A stretch of DNA of 25,172 bases from an uncultured Campylobacter sp. (lineage in GTDB: Bacteria; Campylobacterota; Campylobacteria; Campylobacterales; Campylobacteraceae). The DNA lies in the NCBI RefSeq assembly GCF_937996225.1, contig NZ_CALKTC010000072.1:1-25172 (forward strand), in the 5' to 3' direction. Below, in pieces: positions 1 through 7,605 of the stretch (position 1 is its first letter; every line of letters starts with the position of its first letter). Below the pieces are notes generated by a model. It saw only the letters and a program-made list of their open reading frames with translations. It was not told the DNA's origin and made no database searches. The translations under genes were made by a program, and so were the position numbers.

Positions 1-903
1 CCCACCAGCGTATATGGAAGGTATATAACGGCTATAGAGAATCAAGAAACTTATTTAGAAAGGTTATTTTTTAGCCTCAGTTTTATAAGATCTAATATCT
101 TATATATCATTTTAATTTTTATATACATAGTTGCGATTAGCTATACCTTCTTGAGGAGGCAAAATTGTATATTATTGATTTTGATCGGATTGGTATTTAC
201 TTTGTATCTTATCAACCCGCCAGGCTATCTCATACTTAGGTATTTAAGTATCGCGTTGCCGCTTATGTTTTACATATGCATTTTTTTAATAGATAAATTA
301 ATGGTTTACAGACGATTTTATTTATTATCATTTGCCGTATTTGTATTTTTTTGTATAGGTTTTGTAAAGTGGATAGATAGGGCTGAGCAAAAAACATATT
401 TGAATGATTTAACTCTAAATGATATATTATTAAAAGATTTGAGTTTAAAACTAAACCCAATACTTCAAAAGAATGATAAAATTTTAATATATGAAATACA
501 GGGGCAATATTACATTGATGCTTATTGCATAAGCCTGGATTCTATTGTAGGATCCGATTTTTTAAATGTTAATATTAAAAAACAGAGCTTTTTAGATTTT
601 TTAAATGCGAACCATGATATAAAATATATTGTTACCATGAATTCGTTCGATTATAGAAGAATTTATAAAGATATGTTTCTGTCTAAGCTATATTTGCATG
701 ATCTAAATAGCAATATGGGCGAAAGTATTAAATTCCATAATTACTTGTTTACAAAGATTTTGACAAATCCGAAATTTTTACAGGCTCCAATAACAGAATA
801 TACAAGTGAGGACTTAAATAGTAATAATAGTTATTTAAAGCTTTACAATGGCCAACACCCTATGTGGAATTCTGTATATAAAATAGAAGCTATAGATGAA
901 TAA
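1..903 (+). CDS. Membrane protein of polysaccharide cluster, C-terminal part (5' end outside window)
   Basis: The frame is open from base 1, so this is the last 300 codons of a longer gene; the TTG at 151 is internal. The visible part has hydrophobic segments in its first ~115 residues (three or four membrane helices), then a soluble tail of about 180 residues rich in Asn, Asp, Ile and Lys. Several hydrophobic helices followed by an extracytoplasmic tail is the layout of GT-C/GT39-type lipid-linked sugar transferases, and the place at the head of a glycan operon fits. However, the catalytic N-terminal loop is not in view and I recognise no diagnostic motif. A polymerase- or ligase-like membrane protein remains possible. 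The stop overlaps the next start by 8 bases. Composition is very AT-rich, unlike the GC-richer genes further on. Confidence 0.75.
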   Translation, partial: PTSVYGRYITAIENQETYLERLFFSLSFIRSNILYIILIFIYIVAISYTFLRRQNCILLILIGLVFTLYLINPPGYLILRYLSIALPLMFYICIFLIDKLMVYRRFYLLSFAVFVFFCIGFVKWIDRAEQKTYLNDLTLNDILLKDLSLKLNPILQKNDKILIYEIQGQYYIDAYCISLDSIVGSDFLNVNIKKQSFLDFLNANHDIKYIVTMNSFDYRRIYKDMFLSKLYLHDLNSNMGESIKFHNYLFTKILTNPKFLQAPITEYTSEDLNSNNSYLKLYNGQHPMWNSVYKIEAIDE

Positions 904-1489
904 TATAGCTTTTTTTGATTTTGATGGAACTATTACGCGGAAAGATACTCTTTTTGATTTTTTGCGCTTTAGCTTTGGAAATTTTAGATTTGCTTTTGGC
1001 ATATTTGTAATTGGCCCAATGCTTGTTGTATTTAAATTAAAAATTATTTCAAATACCAAGGTCAAGGAATATTTACTGTCTTGGTTTTTTAAAAATATAT
1101 CTATAGAATCTTTTTTAGAGATGGCTAATTTATACTCATTAAATCGGATCGATAAAATAACTAGACAAAGTGCTATGCAAAAGATATCGTGGCACAAGAA
1201 ACAAGGAGATACGGTAGTTATCGTATCTGCCTCGCCAAAATACTGGCTTGAGCCCTGGTGCGCAAAAAACGGTTTAGCGCTTTTGGCTACAAAGTTAGAA
1301 ATTAAAAAAGGTGTTATAACTGGTAAAATATCGGGTCGAAATTGCTATGGTGATGAAAAGGCGAGGAGGATATCGGAGGCGTACGATTTGGAGAAATTTG
1401 ATTATATTTATGCGTATGGTGATAGCATAGGCGATAGAGAGATGTTGGGTTTGGCTAATCATAAGTTCTATAAATTTTTTAAAGATTAA
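896..1489 (+). CDS. HAD-IB family hydrolase (phosphoserine-phosphatase-like)
   Basis: This 197-residue protein carries the full haloacid dehalogenase signature. Motif I is DFDGT at residues 8-12 (nucleophile Asp8, acid Asp10), motif II Ser is at about 111 in IVSASP, and motif IV GDSIGD supplies Asp176 and Asp180 for Mg binding. The cap insert after motif I is helical and hydrophobic, as in subfamily IB. Family members remove phosphate from small metabolites through an aspartyl-phosphate intermediate. The substrate cannot be read from sequence; in this operon a sugar phosphate or a lipid-linked intermediate is a reasonable guess. The ATG overlaps the upstream stop by 8 bases, indicating coupled translation. 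The length matches compact family members. Codon use is AT-rich like the gene before it. Confidence 0.85.
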   Translation: MNNIAFFDFDGTITRKDTLFDFLRFSFGNFRFAFGIFVIGPMLVVFKLKIISNTKVKEYLLSWFFKNISIESFLEMANLYSLNRIDKITRQSAMQKISWHKKQGDTVVIVSASPKYWLEPWCAKNGLALLATKLEIKKGVITGKISGRNCYGDEKARRISEAYDLEKFDYIYAYGDSIGDREMLGLANHKFYKFFKD

Positions 1490-1520
1490 CAAGCATTTAT
1501 TGTAAAAAAGGTATATTGAA

Positions 1521-3608
1521 ATGTATAAAATTATTTATTATCTTAAAAAAGCTAGATCAATGCCGCTTGATGAGTTGGCCATAAAAATAGCTAATAAAAT
1601 TTTAAATATCGCAAAGAATAAATTTCAAAAAATGTGCGATGTGCTAGGCAATACTCACATAAATTTTAACGTTCCGATCATAAAAATTAGCTATATAAAT
1701 ATAAAAAATTTAGATATATTGAATATAAATCCCGATGTTGCCGATTACCTATCCAAAATGTACATCGAGCATAAATTTGATCTGCTCGGTAGCGGCTGGG
1801 TAAAAAATAGCTATGATAGCGCGGTGCTCGGGCTTGAGAGCTACAAATACGATATGAATGTCGCGGCGCCCGCGAATGTGCCAGAGGGCTACGAGCCGAT
1901 CGATTGGCAAAAGGATTTTAAAAGCGGCTTTCGGTGGAGCGAGAAAAAATGGTACAAAGATCAGCGCATAGCCCATAAGCCCGGCAGCGATATAAAGGTG
2001 CCGTGGGAGCTTGCGAGGTTTCAGCACTTGCCGCAGCTTGCTATTTTTGCGATGGCGGATCCGAGTTTAAAAGAGCGAAATTTAAAGGAATTTAAAAACC
2101 AAATTTTAGATTTTATCCGCAATAATCCGCCTAGAATGGGCGTAAATTGGACCTGCACGATGGATGTGGGCATTAGGGTCGCCAATATGCTGGCGGCTTA
2201 CGATATGTTTTGCCAGATGGACGGCGGCGGAATTTTAGATCAAAATTTCAAGCAGACCTTTTCAAATAGCGTCTATGAGCACGCTCTTCATATCGTAAAT
2301 AATCTGGAATATTCGTCGCATCTTACGTCAAATCACTATCTAAGCGACATCGCAGGTCTGCTGCAAGCTTGCGCGTATTTGGATGGCGGCGGCGAGATAG
2401 ACGCGTGGCTAGCATTTGCTATCCAAGAGATAACCTGTGAAATGAAAAAGGAATTTTACGAAGACGGCGGAAATTTTGAGAGCTCTACGAGTTACCACCG
2501 CCTAAGCGGCGAACTGATGGCGTATGCCGCGGCTTTGATACTGGGTCTAAAAAGCGATAAAATTTCATCTTTGCAAAATTACGATGTAAAGCTTTGGCGC
2601 AAAAAGCCGAAACTTTTACCGCCGGAGGAGCAGGAATTTAAAATTTTAAACGGACAAATAGCGCTGCCGCAGTGGTTTGTGGACAGGCTGTATAAAATCG
2701 GCAGGTTTACTGCCGACATTACAAAGCCAAACGGAGAAGTGCCGCAATTCGGCGATAACGACAGCGGCAGGCTTTTTAAATTTAGCCCAAACGGCGAGTT
2801 TTTGAGTAATGAACAGGCCGCGCGAAAATATCTAAATTTAAGCGGCTTTGGGGGTGGCGACGAGCCGTTTTGGGACGAAAATATCTTAAACCACTCCACG
2901 CTAATTAGCTGCATGGGCGGGATTTTTGACGATGAGATATTTAAAAACGATATGCGCTTTGAGAGGAGTTTTACGAGAGCTCTTGCGGGACGCACGCTGC
3001 AAGTAGGCGATAAAACATACAAAAGCCAGGTCGCTTTGGGCATAAAATTCGGCGAACTACCGTACCGAAAAAGCATGGAATTTAAAATTCCAAATTCGCA
3101 AGAGATTAAAAATCTATTTTATCCAGACAGCGGAATTTTTATCTTCAAATCCAGCAAATTTTACCTCGCTATCTGCGCTACGCCGCTTGGGCAAAATGAT
3201 CACGGCGGACATACGCACAACGATAAGCTGGGCTACGAGCTGTGGATAGATGGCCGCGATATAGCGAGGGATCCCGGCACCTATCTTTATACGCCGCTCC
3301 CCGGCAGAAGAAATGAATTTCGAAGCGTCAAGGCTCACAACGTGCCGATCGTGGACGATTTGGAGCAAAATAGTTGGGGCGAGGGAGCGATAGGACTATT
3401 TGGAATGTTTGCAGAGTGTAGATGCGAAGTGGCGGATTTCGGAGAAAATTTTATAAGCCTAGCTGCAGAATACAAGGGCGTAAAAATTATTAGAAAATTT
3501 GAGATAAAAGAGGACAAATTGGAGATTGTCGATATGGCAAATAGGGAATTTTATTATAGTAAATTTGAGTTATATTCGAACGGATATGGGAAGTTGATGA
3601 AGATATGA
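1521..3608 (+). CDS. Heparinase II/III family polysaccharide lyase-like protein
   Basis: A 695-residue protein with the two-domain plan of the heparinase II/III / alginate lyase superfamily: a helical toroid (about 70-370) and a C-terminal beta-sandwich (about 430-680). Conserved landmarks are SNHYLSDIAG (Asn271, His272), Tyr325-His326-Arg327 in STSYHRLSG, a His-rich metal/active-site stretch with His561, His564 and His566, and DPGTYLY followed by FRSVKAHN, typical of the sandwich domain. These enzymes cleave uronic-acid-containing polysaccharides by beta-elimination. No signal peptide is evident: the N-terminus is YYLKKARSMPLDE, so export is unclear. Inside a glycan assembly operon it may clear periplasmic polymer or set chain length, as AlgL does for alginate; this is inference. 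It starts at ATG after AAAGG and ends in a 4-base ATGA overlap with the next gene. The first ~75 and last ~35 codons are AT-rich while the middle is GC-rich. Confidence 0.85.
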   Translation: MYKIIYYLKKARSMPLDELAIKIANKILNIAKNKFQKMCDVLGNTHINFNVPIIKISYINIKNLDILNINPDVADYLSKMYIEHKFDLLGSGWVKNSYDSAVLGLESYKYDMNVAAPANVPEGYEPIDWQKDFKSGFRWSEKKWYKDQRIAHKPGSDIKVPWELARFQHLPQLAIFAMADPSLKERNLKEFKNQILDFIRNNPPRMGVNWTCTMDVGIRVANMLAAYDMFCQMDGGGILDQNFKQTFSNSVYEHALHIVNNLEYSSHLTSNHYLSDIAGLLQACAYLDGGGEIDAWLAFAIQEITCEMKKEFYEDGGNFESSTSYHRLSGELMAYAAALILGLKSDKISSLQNYDVKLWRKKPKLLPPEEQEFKILNGQIALPQWFVDRLYKIGRFTADITKPNGEVPQFGDNDSGRLFKFSPNGEFLSNEQAARKYLNLSGFGGGDEPFWDENILNHSTLISCMGGIFDDEIFKNDMRFERSFTRALAGRTLQVGDKTYKSQVALGIKFGELPYRKSMEFKIPNSQEIKNLFYPDSGIFIFKSSKFYLAICATPLGQNDHGGHTHNDKLGYELWIDGRDIARDPGTYLYTPLPGRRNEFRSVKAHNVPIVDDLEQNSWGEGAIGLFGMFAECRCEVADFGENFISLAAEYKGVKIIRKFEIKEDKLEIVDMANREFYYSKFELYSNGYGKLMKI

Positions 3609-4690
3609 ATATTTTGTATATTTCTGATTCATATTTAAGTCTTTCGGTCTTTAAAAGTCAAGTCCACACAATTTGCAATTATCACTCAAAAAAACACAAT
3701 GTTACGCTTATAGCCCTATGCAATATCCATGATATCAAACAAGAAAAACCGAAAGACGCTCTTTATAAGCTAATTAAGCTCTACCGTTATCCAAAAATGT
3801 TTATTCCGATAATTAATTGGTTTAGGGCATTTTCTTCAAAAAATATTTTAAATAAAATTTTAAATAGCGCAGATCTTATACACTGCAGAGGGCACGTCAG
3901 TTCGGCCTTTGCTATTAATTTATTAAAGATGCTTAAAATAGATAAGCCTATTATTGCAGATATCAGAGGCGTTATAGGCGAGGAGCTTTTAAATCGGGAA
4001 AAGCTACTGTCTAAATTTTATTGTACTCAGACGAAAATTATAGAGAGGTATGTTTTTAAATATTGTGATTACCTATTTTTTGTATCCCATAATATGCAAA
4101 AATACTATATGGACAAATACGGCTTTAAACAGCATAGTGCAGTATTTCCTACGATTGTAGACGAGAAGTTATTCTACGTTTCTTCTGAAAAAAGAAATAT
4201 TATAAGAAAGCAGCTTAAAATATTTGAGAGATTGTGCTATGTCTATGTCGGTGGGGTTGATTATTGGCAAAATCTAGATAAAATTTTATTAAAATTTGAT
4301 AAGATAAACAAAGAAAATAAAACAAAATTTTTCTTTATAGTTCTTACCAATAATAAACAGTGGGTATTTGATTTTTGTCATAAAAATAGTATTAAACTAG
4401 ATAATTTTTACATTGATAGTCTCCCTTACGATAAGGTGCCTCTATATCTTAATGCCGCTGACTTTGGAGTCATTATAAGAAATGACGATCTTATAAATTT
4501 TGTCGCATCTCCAACGAAAATAAATGAATATTTGGCATGTGGACTTAAAATTATAAATGATTTAGACCAAATAGGCGTAAATCAAAAATTTTTAAATGTG
4601 GAGTATAGAGACATTGAAAGCATAATTAGCGAGCAGGATTCCATTTATTCTGCGCTTTTAATAGATAAAACTACTGAGATCAAAAAATGA
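3605..4690 (+). CDS. Glycosyltransferase, GT4/GT-B type
   Basis: A 361-residue protein with the GT-B outline: an N-terminal acceptor half (start MNILYISDSYLSLS, then ADIRGVIGEELL near 120) and a C-terminal nucleotide-sugar half containing SPTKINEYLACGLKII (about 302-317), the degenerate counterpart of the GT4 donor-site motif where Pro, Lys and Glu are usually kept. It should act at the cytoplasmic face on the growing undecaprenyl-linked glycan. Neither donor nor acceptor can be deduced. It begins in an ATGA overlap with the lyase gene and ends in another with the next transferase, so the three are probably translated as a coupled set. It is markedly AT-rich compared with the lyase gene core and the transferase at 6481, suggesting a separate origin. 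Confidence 0.8.
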   Translation: MNILYISDSYLSLSVFKSQVHTICNYHSKKHNVTLIALCNIHDIKQEKPKDALYKLIKLYRYPKMFIPIINWFRAFSSKNILNKILNSADLIHCRGHVSSAFAINLLKMLKIDKPIIADIRGVIGEELLNREKLLSKFYCTQTKIIERYVFKYCDYLFFVSHNMQKYYMDKYGFKQHSAVFPTIVDEKLFYVSSEKRNIIRKQLKIFERLCYVYVGGVDYWQNLDKILLKFDKINKENKTKFFFIVLTNNKQWVFDFCHKNSIKLDNFYIDSLPYDKVPLYLNAADFGVIIRNDDLINFVASPTKINEYLACGLKIINDLDQIGVNQKFLNVEYRDIESIISEQDSIYSALLIDKTTEIKK

Positions 4691-5775
4691 AAATTTTATT
4701 TATCACGCTTAGAGCCGATCACAGCGGTGGGCCAAAACACGTTGATCTGCTTATAAATAATTTATCTAGCGAGATAGAGATATATCTTGCTTGTCCGCAA
4801 GATAAGCCCTACTATGATCTGTGGAGCAAGTCAAAAAAGGTTAAAGACATATTCATCTTACCGCATAGAAAATTTAGTGTAAAAAAACTCTTTGAACTGA
4901 ATAAATTTATAAAAGATAACGATATAAAAATAATCCATTCTCACGGTAAGGGTGCAGGCATCTATTCGCGGATGCTTAAAATTTTAAATCCAAGGCTAAA
5001 AATAGTTCACACTTTACACGGCGTTCATATCGGAGAATACGGCTTTTTGAAAAAGAGTGCATATATTTTTTTGGAGCGGTTTTTAACGCTATTTACCGAT
5101 AAATTTATAAATGTTTCAAATAGCGAAAATAGCCTTTGTTTAAAGCTTAGACTATTTAAAAAAAGTAAGTGTGAGATCGTATATAACGGCATAAAAGCTC
5201 TTTTGAAAGACGATAACGCCAAGATAAAATTTAATCTATCGGGAAAAAGGGTAGTTACGACTATTTCGAGATTTGATTATGCGAAAAATATGTCCTTGGC
5301 GTACGAGATAGCTAAAAATTTTAAAGACAGCCCAAACATCGTTTTTTTGTGGCTCGGAGACGGCGACGATAGGGCAAAATTTGAATCTATGGCGCAAAAA
5401 GACGGGGCAAATATAATCTTTACGGGCTTTACTGGCGAAGTGCCCGCGTATCTATCCATTACGGATATCTACCTGTCTACGTCCAAGTGGGAGGGGCTGC
5501 CTTATGCGCTCATAGAGGCGCAGTCGCTCGGTATCCCTATAGTGGCGACAAACGTCGTGGGAAATAACGAGGTTGTAGAAAACGGCAAAAGCGGGTTTTT
5601 GTTTGAGAACGCACAGCAAGCGTGCCAGGATATAGAAATTTTATTAAACGATGAGAAAATATACGGTAAAATGCAAGCCGAAGCGTTGCTAAATTTTAAA
5701 GATAAATTTGAAATCAGAGTCGCAATTGGCAAGATGGAACAAATTTATAAAGAGCTATCGCAAATAAACTATTAA
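4687..5775 (+). CDS. Glycosyltransferase family 4
   Basis: This 362-residue protein has the classical GT4 layout. The N-terminal half starts MKILFITLRADHSGGPKHVD, where the Gly-Gly-Pro loop normally sits near the acceptor/phosphate site, followed by IIHSHGKGAGIYSR and HTLHGVH. The C-terminal half carries TTISRFDYAKN, then GDGDDRAKFE and the EX7E donor motif in KWEGLPYALIEAQSLGIPIV (about 266-285). It is a retaining sugar transferase using a nucleotide-diphosphate sugar on the lipid-linked glycan in the cytoplasm; the sugar is unknown. The gene overlaps its upstream neighbour by ATGA and is followed after 10 bases by the methyltransferase. Composition rises in GC towards its 3' end. Confidence 0.88.
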   Translation: MKILFITLRADHSGGPKHVDLLINNLSSEIEIYLACPQDKPYYDLWSKSKKVKDIFILPHRKFSVKKLFELNKFIKDNDIKIIHSHGKGAGIYSRMLKILNPRLKIVHTLHGVHIGEYGFLKKSAYIFLERFLTLFTDKFINVSNSENSLCLKLRLFKKSKCEIVYNGIKALLKDDNAKIKFNLSGKRVVTTISRFDYAKNMSLAYEIAKNFKDSPNIVFLWLGDGDDRAKFESMAQKDGANIIFTGFTGEVPAYLSITDIYLSTSKWEGLPYALIEAQSLGIPIVATNVVGNNEVVENGKSGFLFENAQQACQDIEILLNDEKIYGKMQAEALLNFKDKFEIRVAIGKMEQIYKELSQINY

Positions 5776-5785
5776 GGAAAAGTGA

Positions 5786-6484
5786 ATGGTGAATAAAAGT
5801 TTAAATTATGGACGACATATAATTGCAGATTTTGCCGGTAAAATAGGTCGCTATGAAAACGTACTGGATATCGGCGCGGGCAAGGGCGATGATTTGATGA
5901 TATATAAAAGTAAATGCGAAAGTACAAAGCTTTTAGCGCTGGAAGGATATGAGCCAAATGTCTCAAGACTCGCTGAAAGGGGTATTGAAGTTTTTTCGCA
6001 TAATCTTGAACATGACAAATTCCCTTTTGAGGATAAAAGCCTAGATGTTGTCAGCGCAAATCAAATTTTAGAGCATGTCAAAGAAATTTTTTGGATATTT
6101 CATGAAATTGCCCGTACATTAAAAATAGGTGGGTATTTCGTGCTAGCGGTTCCGAATTTAGCCAGCCTTCACAACAGAGCCTTGCTACTACTAGGCAGGC
6201 AGCCTACGCAGATACAAAATCACTCCGCGCACGTCAGAGGTTATACGAAGCCGGATTTAATGCAATTTATAAAAATTTGGGGAGGATTTGAGCTCGTAGA
6301 TTTTCAAGGAAGCAACTTTTATCCGTTTCCGCCAATTATCGCTAAGCCTTTGGCTAGAATATTTCCACAAGCCGCTTGGAGCATCTTTTTGCTACTAAAA
6401 AAGACAAAAGAATATAACGACGAATTTATAAAATGGCCGATTGAAAAATCGCTGGAAACTAATTTTTATCTAGGTGAAAAATGA
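5786..6484 (+). CDS. SAM-dependent class I methyltransferase
   Basis: A 232-residue Rossmann-type methyltransferase. SAM motif I is VLDIGAGKGDD (about 27-37), an acidic residue follows in ALEGYEP, and DVVSANQILEHVKE with the later GGYFVLAVPN are the usual motif II/III strands of the Methyltransf_11 group. The C-terminal third holds HVRGYTKPDLMQFI, a pattern seen in methyltransferases of polysaccharide clusters. It probably methylates a sugar or terminal residue of the glycan, possibly as a chain-end cap; the target is inferred from context only. The start at ATG follows AAGGA with a 7-base spacer, which favours this ATG over the adjacent GTG. The stop overlaps the next ATG by 4 bases. Confidence 0.85.
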   Translation: MVNKSLNYGRHIIADFAGKIGRYENVLDIGAGKGDDLMIYKSKCESTKLLALEGYEPNVSRLAERGIEVFSHNLEHDKFPFEDKSLDVVSANQILEHVKEIFWIFHEIARTLKIGGYFVLAVPNLASLHNRALLLLGRQPTQIQNHSAHVRGYTKPDLMQFIKIWGGFELVDFQGSNFYPFPPIIAKPLARIFPQAAWSIFLLLKKTKEYNDEFIKWPIEKSLETNFYLGEK

Positions 6485-7605
6485 AAAAAGCCCTTATTCA
6501 CGACTGGTTCAGCACCTATGCGGGCGCGGAGAAATGCATCGAGAGTTTTACGAATGTTTGGGACGATTTTGAAATTTATGGGCTCATTGACTTTCTGAGT
6601 GATGCCAACCGAGATAAAATTTTAAAAGGCAAGCGCGCCCATACGAGCTTTATCCAAAGGCTTCCTTTTGCAAAGGACAAATATCGCAACTACCTGCCGC
6701 TATTTCCGCTCGCGATTGAGCAGTTTGATCTAAGCGACTATGATGTCGTGCTATCCAGCTCGCATGCCGTCGCAAAGGGGGTTCTCACACACTCAAATCA
6801 ACTCCACATCGCTTATGTACACACGCCGATCCGCTACGCGTGGGATCTGTATCATCAGTATTTGCGAGAAAGCGGGCTGGATCGCGGTTTAAAGGGCATG
6901 TTGGCGAAGTATTTTTTACATAAAATTAGGCTTTGGGATGCGAGCACCGCAAACCGCGTGGATCACTACGTCGCAAATAGCCGCTACATCGCGCGCCGTA
7001 TCAAAAAAACCTACGGCAAGCCTAGCGACGTCATCTATCCGCCTGTGGACGTGGATAAATTTACTCTGCGCGAAGCCAAAGAGGAGTTTTACCTCACCGC
7101 CTCACGTATGGTTCCGTACAAAAAGATTGATCTTATCGTCGAGGCGTTTTCGCAGACGGATAAGAAGCTGCTCGTCATCGGCGATGGTCCCGATATGGCG
7201 AAAATCAAGTCAAAAGCGGGCAAAAATGTCGAACTTTTGGGCTTCGCAGATGATGAAACGATGGCGGATCTTATGGGGCGGGCTAAGGCATTTGTTTTTG
7301 CCGCAGAGGAGGACTTCGGCATTACGCCGGTGGAGGCGCAGGCATGCGGTACGCCGGTGATCTGCTTTGGGCGCGGTGGCGCTCGCGAGACGGTGCGCGA
7401 TGGCGAGAGCGGGCTGTATTTTATGGAGCAAAACGCAAAGGAGCTGCTCGCCGCCGTAGCTAAATTTGAGCAAAATTATGATAAATTTGAGCCTACAAAA
7501 ATCAGAGAAAATTCTTTAAAATTTTCGCGCGCGCGCTTTGAGGCCGAGATCAAAAGCTACGTCGAGAAAAAATATGAGGAATTTAAGGACGGATCAAATG
7601 ACTAA
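6481..7605 (+). CDS. Glycosyltransferase family 4, probable mannosyltransferase
   Basis: A 374-residue GT4 protein starting MKKALIHDWFSTYAGAEKCI, the opening typical of WbaZ-like O-antigen transferases. It continues with AYVHTPIRYAWDLYHQYL, VANSRYIARRI and YPPVDVDKF, then the donor half: SRMVPYKKIDLIVEAF, VIGDGPDM and AAEEDFGITPVEAQACGTPV with the two Glu of the EX7E motif. WbaZ-type enzymes use GDP-mannose; the following gene makes GDP-mannose, so mannose transfer is a fair inference but not proven. ATGA overlaps upstream and an 8-base overlap downstream (with manC) point to coupled translation. From this gene on the operon is clearly GC-richer than its 5' part. Confidence 0.88.
   Translation: MKKALIHDWFSTYAGAEKCIESFTNVWDDFEIYGLIDFLSDANRDKILKGKRAHTSFIQRLPFAKDKYRNYLPLFPLAIEQFDLSDYDVVLSSSHAVAKGVLTHSNQLHIAYVHTPIRYAWDLYHQYLRESGLDRGLKGMLAKYFLHKIRLWDASTANRVDHYVANSRYIARRIKKTYGKPSDVIYPPVDVDKFTLREAKEEFYLTASRMVPYKKIDLIVEAFSQTDKKLLVIGDGPDMAKIKSKAGKNVELLGFADDETMADLMGRAKAFVFAAEEDFGITPVEAQACGTPVICFGRGGARETVRDGESGLYFMEQNAKELLAAVAKFEQNYDKFEPTKIRENSLKFSRARFEAEIKSYVEKKYEEFKDGSND

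Noticed and set aside
2851..2860. Phase-variable poly-G tract in the surface polysaccharide genes
   Set aside because: The longest G runs in the window are only about five bases, too short for the slipped-strand switching known in Campylobacter.
6938..7473. Alternative-frame open frames inside the GT4 and manC genes
   Set aside because: They are Arg- or Ala-rich shadows of clearly conserved genes in the main frame.
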